NCBI RefSeq assembly: GCF_022549225.1 | Contig: NZ_JAKZFD010000002.1 | Span: forward strand, 372,001-436,000 | Source of the DNA: Pelomonas sp. CA6 | GTDB taxonomy: Bacteria; Pseudomonadota; Gammaproteobacteria; Burkholderiales; Burkholderiaceae_C | Direction: 5' to 3' | Length of the DNA stretch: 64,000 nt | Shown here: in pieces, positions 44,965-55,983 of the stretch | Layout: each line of letters begins with the position of its first letter | How positions within the stretch are numbered: position 1 is the stretch's first letter | The notes under the pieces: model-generated | Seen by the model: the letters and a program-made list of their open reading frames with translations, nothing else | The model's database searches: none | What the model was told of the DNA's origin: nothing | Position numbers and translations under genes: made by a program

Positions 44965-46092
44965 TCAGGCGGAGGGCTGCAGGCCGAACAGCGAACGCGC
45001 GCTGAACAGCGGAGACGCGAAGGGGCGGTCCCGCCCCTCGTCGTGCTCGGCGTGGTAGCGCTCCAGGCGCAGCACCTCGGCGGCGCAGCCCAGGATCACC
45101 GGCACGCGCTGGTGCAGCGATTCGGGCTGTAGCTCCTGCAGGCGCTGCCGCCCGGTGGAGGCCAGGCCACCGGCCTGCTCGATCAGCAGCGCGGCCGGGT
45201 TGGCCTCGTACAGCAGGCGCAGGCGGCCGGGGCGCCGTGGTTCGCGGCTGTCGCGCGGATAGAGGAAGACGCCGCCGCGCATCAGGATGCGGTGCACCTC
45301 GGCCACCAGGCAGGCGATCCAGCGCATGTTGAAGTCCTGCCCGCGCTCGCCCTGACGGCCGGCCTGGCATTCGGCGACATAGCGCTGCACCGGCGGCTCC
45401 CAGAAGCGCGCGTTGCTCATGTTGATCGCGAACTCGCCGCAGGTCTCGGGAATGCGCAGCGCCGGATGGGTGAGGACGAAGTCGCCCGTGTCGCGGTCCA
45501 GCGTGAAGCCGTGCGTGCCCCGGCCCAGGCTGAGCACCAGCATGGTCGCCGGGCCGTAAATCGCATAGCCGGCGGCGACCTGGGAGCGCCCGGGCTGCAG
45601 GAAGTCCGGCTCCCGTGGCGCGGGGTCCTCGTCGTGGCGCAGCACCGAGAAGATGCTGCCCACCGAGATGTTGACGTCGGTGTTGGACGAGCCGTCCAGC
45701 GGATCGAACACCAGCAGGAAGCGGCCGCGCCGCCGGCCCGGATCGGCCGCGACGGCGATGGGGGCCTCGGCCTCCTCGCTGGCCATGCCGGCGACGCGGC
45801 CGCTGGCCTCGAGGCCGCGCACCAGGGCCTCGTGGGCCAGCAGGTCCAGCTTCTTCTGCGTCTCGCCCTGGACATTGCACTGCGCCAGCGCGCCCAGGTA
45901 GCCGCCGTCGGCGAGGCCGCATTCCGGGCCGCCCAGCGCCCCGCGCGTGGTCATCGCCGCGATGTCGCGCAGCGTCGCGGCCACCTCCAGCAGCAGCGCG
46001 CCCAGCTCGGCGGTGTCGCCGGACGCGCCGTCGGGAACGCCGGTCGGGTCGCGCAGGAATTGGGCGAGGGTGATGCGGCCAGTTGTCTGCAT
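44965..46092 (-). CDS. cbbF: Fructose-1,6-bisphosphatase class I
   Basis: A 375-aa class I FBPase (also likely sedoheptulose bisphosphatase). MASEEAEAPIAVA and the metal site VFDPLDGSSNTDVNISVGSIFSVL are clear, as are MSNARFWEPPVQRYVAECQAG and the GGVFLYPRDSR substrate region. The start MQTTGRITLAQFLRDP is the family's usual opening. It lies between cbbX (18 bases) and cbbP. Confidence 0.96.
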   Translation of the reverse strand: MQTTGRITLAQFLRDPTGVPDGASGDTAELGALLLEVAATLRDIAAMTTRGALGGPECGLADGGYLGALAQCNVQGETQKKLDLLAHEALVRGLEASGRVAGMASEEAEAPIAVAADPGRRRGRFLLVFDPLDGSSNTDVNISVGSIFSVLRHDEDPAPREPDFLQPGRSQVAAGYAIYGPATMLVLSLGRGTHGFTLDRDTGDFVLTHPALRIPETCGEFAINMSNARFWEPPVQRYVAECQAGRQGERGQDFNMRWIACLVAEVHRILMRGGVFLYPRDSREPRRPGRLRLLYEANPAALLIEQAGGLASTGRQRLQELQPESLHQRVPVILGCAAEVLRLERYHAEHDEGRDRPFASPLFSARSLFGLQPSA

Positions 46093-46110
46093 GCGGGTCT
46101 CCTGGGGGGC

Positions 46111-47082
46111 CTAGGGCGTGGGGACGTCGGGGGCGAAGAGGCGGCTGGCGCGGATGTCGCCGGCGGCGATCAGGCTCAGCGTGTCGCGGTCGAACTCGCG
46201 CTCGCGCTGCTCGAACAGGCGCGAGGCCTGGCGCAGCCGGGCGCGGTCCAGCGCGTTGCGCACGCTGCGCGCGTTGGCGAAATGGGGCTGGCGCCGGCGC
46301 AGCGCCAGGTAGTGGGCAAAGGCCTCGCGCGCGCCCGGCCCGAAGCGGTAGGCCTGCTGCGCCAGCAGGCGCTCGGCGATCAGCAGCAGTTCGTCGTCCG
46401 CATAGTCGGGAAAGCTCAGGTGGTGGGCCACGCGCGAGCTCATGCCGGGGTTGGACTGGAAGAAGCGGTCCATGCGGTCCGGGTAGCCGGCCAGGATCAC
46501 GACCAGGTCGTCGCGCTGGTTCTCCATCACCTGCAGCAGGATCTCGATCGCCTCCTGGCCGTAGTCGCGCTCGTTCTCGGGGCGGTAGAGGTAGTAGGCC
46601 TCGTCGATGAAGAGCACGCCGCCCATGGCCTTCTTCAGCACCTCGCGGGTCTTGGGCGCGGTATGGCCGATGTACTGGCCCACCAGGTCGTCGCGCGTCA
46701 CCGCGACCAGATGGCCCTTGCGCACATAGCCCAGGCGATGGAGGACCTGGGCCATGCGCAGCGCCACGGTGGTCTTGCCGGTGCCGGGGTTGCCGGTGAA
46801 GCACATGTGCAGGCTGGGCGGCTGCGCGGCCAGGCCCAGGCCCTGGCGCAGCCGCGCGATCACCAGCAGCGCGGCGATGTCGCGGATGCGCTGTTTGACC
46901 GGCTGCAGGCCCACCAGCTCGCGCTCCAGCTCGTCCAGCACGGCCTCGGCCTGGCTGTGCGCCAGCACCTGGGCCACGGTGCGCGGCGTTTCCGCCTCCG
47001 GGGCGGCGGCGGTCGCGTTTGCCGGGGGGGCGGGCGTCGGCGCGGGGGCCGGGCGGGCGCCGGGAATGCGGTAGTTCATCAT
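46111..47082 (-). CDS. cbbX: Red-type RuBisCO activase CbbX (AAA+)
   Basis: A 323-aa AAA+ ATPase that remodels inhibited red-type RuBisCO. Residues 1-40 are an Ala/Pro-rich extension. Walker [21 protein letters not shown], Walker [18 protein letters not shown] and the sensor region [24 protein letters not shown] (partly listed) are typical of CbbX. Its presence next to cbbLS supports the form IC assignment. Confidence 0.96.
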   Translation of the reverse strand: MMNYRIPGARPAPAPTPAPPANATAAAPEAETPRTVAQVLAHSQAEAVLDELERELVGLQPVKQRIRDIAALLVIARLRQGLGLAAQPPSLHMCFTGNPGTGKTTVALRMAQVLHRLGYVRKGHLVAVTRDDLVGQYIGHTAPKTREVLKKAMGGVLFIDEAYYLYRPENERDYGQEAIEILLQVMENQRDDLVVILAGYPDRMDRFFQSNPGMSSRVAHHLSFPDYADDELLLIAERLLAQQAYRFGPGAREAFAHYLALRRRQPHFANARSVRNALDRARLRQASRLFEQREREFDRDTLSLIAAGDIRASRLFAPDVPTP

Positions 47083-47108
47083 CGGGGGCGCTCCCTGCGG
47101 CGTACCGC

Positions 47109-47525
47109 TCAGCGATCCGCGCCCGCGCTGACGCAGGCGTAGTGCTGCTGGCGGCCCGGCCCCTCCTGGCGCGCCAGCCGGAAGCCGGGCTCGTGTGCGG
47201 GCCGCTGGACGATGAAGCTCATCGCGATGGACTCGACGCCGCGCGTGGCGTCGAAGGCCTGCAGCCGGATGTAGTGCGTGGGAAAGGTCTTGCGACAGTC
47301 CGCCAGCTCCAGCATCACGCCGGCGGCGTCGCGCAGGTCGAACATGGGCATGCCGAACATCTCCCAGTAGGTGTTGCGCGGATGCGGGTCGTCGGTGGTC
47401 TCCAGGCTCCAGGCATAGCCTTGGCGCAGGCCGTACTCGACCTGCCGCGCGATCTCGGCGTCGCTCAGGTCGGGCAGGAAGCTGAACTGACCCTGGGTCA
47501 GCCGGCCGGTGGGGTTGTTCATCAT
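47109..47525 (-). CDS. cbbS: RuBisCO small subunit
   Basis: A 138-aa red-type RbcS. Ribosome site AAGGAG before ATG 47525. The [25 protein letters not shown] opening and [22 protein letters not shown] are red-type signatures, with the long C-terminal extension (about 35 residues after FIVQRPA) characteristic of forms IC and ID, which forms the beta-barrel in the holoenzyme's central pore. Confidence 0.97.
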   Translation of the reverse strand: MMNNPTGRLTQGQFSFLPDLSDAEIARQVEYGLRQGYAWSLETTDDPHPRNTYWEMFGMPMFDLRDAAGVMLELADCRKTFPTHYIRLQAFDATRGVESIAMSFIVQRPAHEPGFRLARQEGPGRQQHYACVSAGADR

Positions 47526-47548
47526 CGCGGGGCTCCTTGGCATGGCGC

Positions 47549-49151
<1,603 letters not shown>

Positions 49152-50090
49152 ATGAACCTGAGCTTTCGCCAGCTGCGCGTGTTCACCGAGGTCGCCCGCC
49201 TGGGCAGCGTGCAGCGCGCCGCCGAGACCCTGCACCTGACGCCGCCGGCGGTGTCCATGCAGATCAAGGAGCTGGAGTCCCAGGTCGGGCTGGCGCTGTT
49301 CGACCGCAGCCGGCGCCGCCTCTCGCTGTCCACCGCGGGGGAGTACTTCCTGGTCTACGCGCGCCGCCTGCTCGCCACGCTGAAGGAGGCCGACGACGCG
49401 ATGGCGCGCTTCAAGCGCGTGGAGTCGGGGCTGCTGACCGTGGGCATGGTCAGCTCGGCCAAATATTTCCTGCCGCCGCTGCTGGCGCGCTTCCATGCCG
49501 AGCATCCGGCCATCGAGCTGCGCCTGAAGCTGGGCAACCGCGAGCAGCTCGCCGCGCTGATGGAGGCCAACGAGCTGGACCTCACCGTGATGGGCCGCCC
49601 GCCGCAGGCGCTGGCGACGCGGGCCGAGCCATTCGCGATGCATCCGCATGGGCTGATCACCGCGCCCGAGCACCCTTTCGCGCAGATGGAAAGCGTGCCC
49701 GCCGCGGCACTCGCGCGCGAGCCCTTCATCGTGCGCGAGGACGGCTCGGGCACGCGCGCCGCGTTGATGCAGTACCTGGAGCACCACCGGCTGCAGCCGG
49801 TGTTCGTGATGGAAATGGACTCCACCGAGGCGATCAAGCAGGCGGTGATGGCCGGCCTGGGCGTCAGCCTGGTCTCACTGCACACCATAGGCCTGGAGAT
49901 GCGCCACGGGCTGCTGGCCGCGCCCGCCGTCGAAGGACTGCCGCTGATGCGGCGCTGGCATGTGGTGCACCTGGCCGCCAAGCTGCTGTCGCCGGCGGCC
50001 GAGGCGCTGCGCTACTTCATCCTGGAACGCGGCGAGGCCCATCTGGCGGCGATGTTCGCCGCCGCCGACGGCGCGCGGGGCGCGCGCTGA
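49152..50090 (+). CDS. cbbR: CbbR, LysR-type activator of the cbb operon
   Basis: A 312-aa LysR regulator. The HTH reads LRVFTEVARLGSVQRAAETLHLTPPAVSMQIKELE (in residues 7-41). The effector domain includes FREDGSGTR-like IVREDGSGTRAAL and the CbbR block MEMDSTEAIKQAVMAGLGVSL. It is divergent from cbbL, the standard arrangement. Known ligands for CbbR include NADPH and Calvin-cycle metabolites. Confidence 0.94.
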   Translation: MNLSFRQLRVFTEVARLGSVQRAAETLHLTPPAVSMQIKELESQVGLALFDRSRRRLSLSTAGEYFLVYARRLLATLKEADDAMARFKRVESGLLTVGMVSSAKYFLPPLLARFHAEHPAIELRLKLGNREQLAALMEANELDLTVMGRPPQALATRAEPFAMHPHGLITAPEHPFAQMESVPAAALAREPFIVREDGSGTRAALMQYLEHHRLQPVFVMEMDSTEAIKQAVMAGLGVSLVSLHTIGLEMRHGLLAAPAVEGLPLMRRWHVVHLAAKLLSPAAEALRYFILERGEAHLAAMFAAADGARGAR

Positions 50091-50108
50091 AGGCCGCGGG
50101 CCGGGGTC

Positions 50109-51536
50109 TCAGCCGGCCGCCTCGTCCGGCTGCCAGCCGCCGCCCAGCGCCTTGTACAGCGCGACCAGGCCGGTGTAGGCCGCGGTTTCCGCCTCGGCCA
50201 GCGCGTCCTGCGCGCGCAGCAGGCTGCGCTGCGCGTCCAGCAGCTCCAGGTAGGGGGCCACGCCTTCGCGGTGGCGCGCCTGGGCCAGCTCGGCGGCGCG
50301 CCGGCTCTGCTCGGCGGCCTGCAACAGGCTGCGCATGCGCTGCTGGTTCTGGCCGTGCTGGCTCAGCGCGTTCTCCACCTCTTCGACCGCCAGCAGCACC
50401 GCCTGCTCGTACTGCGCCTGCGCGCCGTCGACACGCGCCTGCGCGGCGCGCAGCCGGGCACGCGCCGAGCCGCTGGGCAGCGCGGCCCAGCGCGCGCCGG
50501 TGTCCACGCTGAAGGCGCGGCTGGCCGCACTGCCCAGGTCCGCGCCGCGCAGCGCGACAAAGCCCAGGAAGCCGCCCAGATCCAGGCGCGGATAGAGGTC
50601 CGCGCGCGCCGCGCCAGCCTCGGCGCCGCGCGCCGCCAGCGCGCGTTCGGCGGCGTGCACGTCGGGCCGGCGGCGCAGCAGCTCGCCCAGCTCGCCGATG
50701 GGCAGGCGCTTGTCCAGCGGCTGCAGCGTGCGCGGCTGCAGCAGCGGGGCCAGCTCCGCCGGACGCAGCCCGGCGAGCACCGCGACGCGGTGCGCGGCGA
50801 GGCGGCGCGCGTTCTCCAGCCGCGGCTGCTCGGCCTCGGCGCTGGCCAGCGCGGCGCGCGCGCTGGCCAGGTCGCCGGGCAGCGCGCGGCCGGTCTGCAC
50901 CTGCGACTGCACCACGTCCAGGCTGCTCTGCAGGGCCTGCAGCGTGCGCTTCAGCAGGGCGAGCCGCTGTTCGGCGCCGCGCATTTCGTAGTAGTGGCGC
51001 GCCAGTTCGGCGACCGCGACGACGCGCACCTGGGCCAGCTCGGCGGCCTGAGCCTGGGCGCGCGCATCGGCGGCGGCCTCCAGCCGGGCCAGTCGGCCGA
51101 AGAGGTCGATCTCCCAGCGCACGTCGAAGCCGGCACGGCTGCTGGTCGACAGGCTGCGCGCCTCGGCCGGCGCGCCGTTGCCCTGGGCGATGCCGCGCGT
51201 GCGGCTGGCGCTCAGGTCCAGCGTGGGCAGGCGGTCCAGCGCCGCGCCGGTCTGCGCCGCGCGCGCCTCGGCCAGCCGGGCGTGGGCCAGGCGGATGTCG
51301 TGGTTGGCGGCCAGCGTGCGTTCGACCAGCGCGTCCAGCTGCGGATCCTCCAGCTGGCGCCACCAGTCGCGCTGCACGGCGTCACTGGCGAAGAGCTGCT
51401 GCTCGGGCGCCGCGATCGCCACCGGCGCGACCGCTGGTGCCAGGTGTTGCGGGCCGCTCGCGCAGGCGCTCAGCAGGCCCGCCAGCAGGGCCAGCGCGAG
51501 GCCTGCGCGCGCGGCCGGGGTCTTGTCCGTGTTCAT
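50109..51536 (-). CDS. RND efflux outer-membrane lipoprotein, NodT/OprM type
   Basis: A 475-aa outer-membrane channel lipoprotein. ATG 51536 is preferred because AAGGAG lies six bases upstream and it opens the signal ending in the lipobox LLSAC; a start 15 bases earlier overlaps the pump stop and is an alternative. Two OEP domains with the repeated helical hairpins (LVERTLAANHDIRLAHARLAEARA; LLRRRPDVHAAERAL) are clear. It forms the exit duct for the adjacent pump. It is convergent with cbbR. Confidence 0.94.
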   Translation of the reverse strand: MNTDKTPAARAGLALALLAGLLSACASGPQHLAPAVAPVAIAAPEQQLFASDAVQRDWWRQLEDPQLDALVERTLAANHDIRLAHARLAEARAAQTGAALDRLPTLDLSASRTRGIAQGNGAPAEARSLSTSSRAGFDVRWEIDLFGRLARLEAAADARAQAQAAELAQVRVVAVAELARHYYEMRGAEQRLALLKRTLQALQSSLDVVQSQVQTGRALPGDLASARAALASAEAEQPRLENARRLAAHRVAVLAGLRPAELAPLLQPRTLQPLDKRLPIGELGELLRRRPDVHAAERALAARGAEAGAARADLYPRLDLGGFLGFVALRGADLGSAASRAFSVDTGARWAALPSGSARARLRAAQARVDGAQAQYEQAVLLAVEEVENALSQHGQNQQRMRSLLQAAEQSRRAAELAQARHREGVAPYLELLDAQRSLLRAQDALAEAETAAYTGLVALYKALGGGWQPDEAAG

Positions 51537-51547
51537 GGGCATCTCCT

Positions 51548-54500
51548 TCATGCCGCCTCCCCGGGGCCGGCCAGGGCCTGGTCCAGCTCGCGGGCGCGCG
51601 CCGAGTTGCCGGCGGCGCGGTGGTCGCGCGCCAGCAGCGTGTACATGGTCGGCAGCACGAAGAGCGTGAACAGCGTGCCCACCAGCATGCCCACGACGAT
51701 CACCAGGCCGATGCTGTAGCGGCTGTTGGCCCCGGCCCCGCTGGCGAACAGCAGCGGCACCAGGCCCACCACCATGGCCGCGGTGGTCATCAGGATGGGG
51801 CGCAGGCGGATGCGCGCGGCCTCCTCGATCGCGCCACGGCGGTCCAGCTGGTGGCTCAGCTGGATCTCGTTGGCGAACTCCACCATCAGGATGCCGTGCT
51901 TGCTGATCAGCCCGATCAGCGTCACCAGCCCGATCTGGGTGTAGATGTTCAGCGTGGCATAGCCCAGCGCCAGCGGGATCAGCGCGCCGCACAGCGACAT
52001 GGGCACGCTGACCAGGATGATCAGCGGATCGCGCAGGCTTTCGTACTGCGCCGCCAGCACGAGGTAGATCACGACGATCGCGAACGCAAACGCGAATACC
52101 AGCGCCGAACCCTCCTGTGCGTACTGGCGCGCGTCGGACTGCCAGTCGAAGCTGAAGCCCACCGGCAGCTGAGTGGCCTGCTGGCTGAGGAAGTCCACCG
52201 CGTCGCCCATGCTGACGCCGGGCATGGGGATGGCCTGGAAGGTGGCCGCGTTGAGCTGGTTGAACTGGGTCAGCTTGTTGGGCTCCACGCCCATGCTCAG
52301 CTGCACCAGGTTGGACAGCGGCACCGGCTGGCCGCTGGCGCTCTTCACGTGGTAGCGGCCCAGCGACTCGGGGGTCAGGCGTTGCTCGCGCGGCGCCTGC
52401 GAGATCACGTCGTAGGAGCGCCCGTCCAGGCTGAAGCGGTTGAGGTAGTTCTCGCCCACCAGCACCTCCAGCGTGTCGCCGATGGCGCGCATGCTCACGC
52501 CCAGGCTGTTGGCCTTGGCGCGGTCCACGCGGATGCTGACGACCGGGTTGTTGTAGTCCAGGTCGCTGTCCACCACCATGAACTTGCCGCTCTCGCGCGC
52601 GGCGGTCTTGAGCCGCTCCATCGCCTCGTACACCACGCGGTGGTCGGCCGCGCTGCGGATCACCATCTGCACCGGCAGGCCGCCGGTGGAGCCCGGCAGC
52701 GGCGGCAGCTGGAAGGCGAAGACCTGGCTGCCCTCCACCTCGTTCATGCGCGCCTGGATGTCGGCCTGCACCTCGGGCTCGCTGCGCTTGCGCTGGCCCC
52801 AGTCGGACAGCATCAGCCCGCCGATGCTGCTGGAGACGCCGTCCACGCCGTTGATCAGCCAGCGGCCGGTGCCCTCGGGTACCTGCGCCAGCACCGTGTC
52901 CCACTTGCGACCGAAGGTCTCGACGTAGTCGATGTTGGCATGCTGCGGCGATTTGATCGCGGTCAGCACGTTGGCCTGGTCCTCGGCCGGCGCCAGCTCG
53001 CGCTGCGCGGCGTTGTAGAGCAGCGGCAGGCTGGCCATCACCGCCAGCGCCACGCCCGCCGTCACCCAGCGGTGGTGCAGCGACAGGTCCAGCACCCGGC
53101 CGTAGATCACCGACAGGCGGTGGAACAGCGCCTCCGAAAAGCGCTCCATCGGGCCCTCGCTGATGCGCGGCTTCAGCAGGTAGGAGCTCATCACCGGCGA
53201 CAGCGTCAGCGCGATCACGCCCGAGACCACCACCGATCCGGCCAGCGTGAACGCGAACTCCTTGAACAGCGAACCGGTGAGCCCGCCCATCAGGCCGATG
53301 GGCGCGTACACCGCCGCCAGCGTCAGCGTCATCGCGATCACCGGGCCGGCCACCTCGCGGGCGCCGATCAGGGCCGCCTGCACCGGGCTCAGCCCTTCTT
53401 CGATGTGGCGGTGCACGTTCTCGACGACGACGATGGCGTCGTCCACCACCAGGCCGATCGCCAGCACCATGGCCAGCAGCGTGAGCAGGTTGATGCTGAA
53501 GCCGAACACCAGCATCAGCGCCGCCGCGCCCAGCATGGACAGCGGGATGGTGACCACCGGCACCAGCACCGCGCGCAGCGAGCCCAGGCACAGGAAGATC
53601 ACCAGCACCACGATCACGATGGCCTCCACCAGGGTGTGCTGCACCTCGTCGATGGAGGACTGGATGAAGCGCGCCAGCTCGAAGGGCAGCTGCGCCTTGA
53701 CGCCCGGCGGCAGGTTGCGTTCGATGGTGGGCAGCAGCTCGCGGGCGCGCTTCACGATGGTCAGCGGGTTGCCGTTGGGCGCGGCATGCAGGCCGAAGTA
53801 CACCGCGGGCTCACCGTCCATGGTGGCGCTAATGTCGCTGGACGCGGCGCCCAGCTCCACCGTCGCGACGTCGCCCAGGCGCACCAGCGTCGAGCCCTGG
53901 CGCTTGACCACCAGGTCGCGGAACTCGGCCACGCTGTTGAGGTCGGTGTTGACCTTGATGTTGGCCACCACGTAGAGCCCCTTGGCCTGGCCCGGCGCCG
54001 CCTGCACGTTGTTCTGGCGCAGCGCGTCGGCCACCTCGCCGGCCGACAGGCCCTGCGCGGCCAGCCGGTTGGCGTCCAGCCACACGCGCATCGCCAGCGT
54101 CTGCCCGCCGCTCATCTCCACGCTGGCGACGCCGTCGATGGAGGCCAGCTTGGGCTGCACCACGCGCGAGAGGTAGTCGCTCAGCGCCGGCACGCTCATC
54201 GTCGTGCTGGAGAAGCCCAGATAGGCCACCGCCGTGCCCTCGCCGGAGGACTTCAGCACCACCGGGTCATAGGCCTGGCGCGGCAGCTTGTACTTGACCT
54301 GGTTGACCTTGGCCATGGTCTCGGTCAGGGCCTTGTCGGCGTCGGCATTGAGCTTCATGCGCACCGAGATCACGCTGCGGCCCTGCGTGGACGAGGAGTT
54401 CAGGTAGTCCACGTTCTCGATCGTGGCCACCGCCTCGGCCAGTGGCTGCGTCACGAAGCCCTGCATCAGCTCCGGCGCCGCGCCGGGGTACTGGGTGGTG

Positions 54501-54640
54501 ATGGTGATGGTGGCGCTCTCGGTCTGCGGGTACTGGCGCACCGGCAGGCTGAAGAAGGCGCGCAGGCCCAGCAGCAGGATCAGCGCGCTGACCACCAGCG
54601 CCAGCACGGGCCGGCGCACGAAGAGGTCGGTGAATTTCAT
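51548..54640 (-). CDS. RND multidrug efflux pump (HAE1 family)
   Basis: A 1030-aa inner-membrane pump with 12 helices and two large periplasmic loops. The start MKFTDLFVRRPVLALVVS is the usual HAE1 opening. The proton-relay aspartates are in LAIGLVVDDAIVVVENVHRH (TM4), and the TM10 segment GLISKHGILMVEFANEI carries the coupled Lys. The lack of AcrB-like aromatic drug-binding residues cannot be judged by eye. It overlaps its fusion protein (ATGA) and the outer-membrane gene. Confidence 0.96.
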   Translation of the reverse strand: MKFTDLFVRRPVLALVVSALILLLGLRAFFSLPVRQYPQTESATITITTQYPGAAPELMQGFVTQPLAEAVATIENVDYLNSSSTQGRSVISVRMKLNADADKALTETMAKVNQVKYKLPRQAYDPVVLKSSGEGTAVAYLGFSSTTMSVPALSDYLSRVVQPKLASIDGVASVEMSGGQTLAMRVWLDANRLAAQGLSAGEVADALRQNNVQAAPGQAKGLYVVANIKVNTDLNSVAEFRDLVVKRQGSTLVRLGDVATVELGAASSDISATMDGEPAVYFGLHAAPNGNPLTIVKRARELLPTIERNLPPGVKAQLPFELARFIQSSIDEVQHTLVEAIVIVVLVIFLCLGSLRAVLVPVVTIPLSMLGAAALMLVFGFSINLLTLLAMVLAIGLVVDDAIVVVENVHRHIEEGLSPVQAALIGAREVAGPVIAMTLTLAAVYAPIGLMGGLTGSLFKEFAFTLAGSVVVSGVIALTLSPVMSSYLLKPRISEGPMERFSEALFHRLSVIYGRVLDLSLHHRWVTAGVALAVMASLPLLYNAAQRELAPAEDQANVLTAIKSPQHANIDYVETFGRKWDTVLAQVPEGTGRWLINGVDGVSSSIGGLMLSDWGQRKRSEPEVQADIQARMNEVEGSQVFAFQLPPLPGSTGGLPVQMVIRSAADHRVVYEAMERLKTAARESGKFMVVDSDLDYNNPVVSIRVDRAKANSLGVSMRAIGDTLEVLVGENYLNRFSLDGRSYDVISQAPREQRLTPESLGRYHVKSASGQPVPLSNLVQLSMGVEPNKLTQFNQLNAATFQAIPMPGVSMGDAVDFLSQQATQLPVGFSFDWQSDARQYAQEGSALVFAFAFAIVVIYLVLAAQYESLRDPLIILVSVPMSLCGALIPLALGYATLNIYTQIGLVTLIGLISKHGILMVEFANEIQLSHQLDRRGAIEEAARIRLRPILMTTAAMVVGLVPLLFASGAGANSRYSIGLVIVVGMLVGTLFTLFVLPTMYTLLARDHRAAGNSARARELDQALAGPGEAA

Positions 54641-55824
54641 GGCTGGCCCTTCCCGGCTTCGGGCTGCGCGCCCTGCGGCGCCGAGGCCGCGGCCGCTGCG
54701 GGAGTCTTGGGCGCCAGCGTGTCCTGGGCGCTGATCTCCACCGCCGCGCCGTTGTACAGGCGCAGCTGGCCCGAGGTCACGACGCGCTCGCCGGCCTTCA
54801 GCCCCTGGGTCACGACGACGCGGCCCTGGTCGCGCTCGCCGGTCTTCACCTGCACCTGGCGCACGCTGAGCCCGCCGCCCTTGGCGCCGGACTCCACCAC
54901 GTAGACCGAATCGCCATAGGCGTTGTAGGTCACGGCGGTTTCGGGGACGCTCAGCACGTCGGGGCGCGGCGCCAGCGCGACCGCGGCATTGACGTACATG
55001 CCGGGCACCAGCAGGCCGTCCGGGTTCTTCAGCGTGGCCTGCAGGCGCACGGTGCGCGTGGCCGGGTCCACCTGCGGCTCTATGGTGCTGAGCGTGGCGA
55101 CGAAGTCGCGGCCCGGATAGGCGTCCACGCGCAGGCGCACGCGCTGCTCGCGGCGCAGCACGGCATAGGCCGATTCCGGCAGCGTCAGGTTGGCATGCAT
55201 GACGCGGCCGTCGGTCAGGGAGACCAGCGCGTCGCCGGCGCGCACGAACTGGCCCAGGTGGACCTGGCGTATGCCCAGCACGCCGTCGAAGGGCGCGGCG
55301 ATGCGCTTCTGCGCAATCAGCGCGCGCACCCGCTGCAGCTCGCCCTGCACCTGGTCATGGGCGCTCTGCGCCTGGTCCATCTGCTCCTGAGTGGCGGCCT
55401 GCTGCGGCAGCAGGCGGCGCGTGCGCTCCAGCGCCGCCTTGGTCTGCACCGCCTGGGCCTGCAGCCGTGCCAGCTCGCCCTGCTCGGGCGCGTCGTTGAG
55501 CTGCACCAGCAGCTGACCGGCGCGCACCCGCTCGCCGGGCGAGAACAGGATCTGCGCCACCCGGCCATCGCTCTCGGCCGGCACGCTGACCTGGCGTGCC
55601 GCCTCCAGCGTGCCGATGCCGGTGAGCTGCTGGGCCTGCGTTGCCTGCAGCACCGCGGCCACCGCCACCTTGGTCGGCGGACTGGTCCAGGCCGGCGCGG
55701 CCTGCGCGCGACCCTTGGTCAGCATCCAGCCGCCGCCGGCCGCGGCCAGCCCCACGATCAATGCGCCGCCCAGCAGCCATGGTTTCGTCGATCTTGTCAC
55801 CCGGGACTCCCACTCTCTGTTCAT
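54637..55824 (-). CDS. RND efflux membrane fusion protein
   Basis: A 395-aa periplasmic adaptor. An N-terminal signal-anchor is at residues 15-35. The lipoyl halves flank a coiled-coil hairpin (about residues 100-165, EQGELARLQAQAVQTKAALERTRR in part), then beta-barrel and membrane-proximal domains. ATG 55824 is preferred to a TTG one codon upstream. It is the first gene of the three-gene operon; the 159-base region upstream (to 55983) contains an AT-rich promoter-like patch and no gene. Confidence 0.94.
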   Translation of the reverse strand: MNREWESRVTRSTKPWLLGGALIVGLAAAGGGWMLTKGRAQAAPAWTSPPTKVAVAAVLQATQAQQLTGIGTLEAARQVSVPAESDGRVAQILFSPGERVRAGQLLVQLNDAPEQGELARLQAQAVQTKAALERTRRLLPQQAATQEQMDQAQSAHDQVQGELQRVRALIAQKRIAAPFDGVLGIRQVHLGQFVRAGDALVSLTDGRVMHANLTLPESAYAVLRREQRVRLRVDAYPGRDFVATLSTIEPQVDPATRTVRLQATLKNPDGLLVPGMYVNAAVALAPRPDVLSVPETAVTYNAYGDSVYVVESGAKGGGLSVRQVQVKTGERDQGRVVVTQGLKAGERVVTSGQLRLYNGAAVEISAQDTLAPKTPAAAAASAPQGAQPEAGKGQP

Positions 55825-55983
55825 CAATGAAGCCCCGCGGATTGTTCAGAGGGCGGCGTAACAGGGCTAGAACAAAATCGCTTTGGCCCCCTGTGTGAAG
55901 GTCTATCGCGCGCTGTACGCACCAATTGCGCTTGTTTGAGAACTAACGAGCCAGGAAGCGCCCGTTTGAGGGTGCGCCGGGGC

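Noticed and set aside
44957-46804. Possible fusion of cbbP to an upstream reading frame
   Set aside because: The frame stays open through cbbF and cbbX by GC bias only; cbbP has its own ATG and P-loop at the N-terminus.
51437-54904. Plus-strand open frame of 1155 codons opposite the RND pump gene
   Set aside because: His/Gln/Arg-rich low-complexity translation, antisense to a conserved efflux pump.
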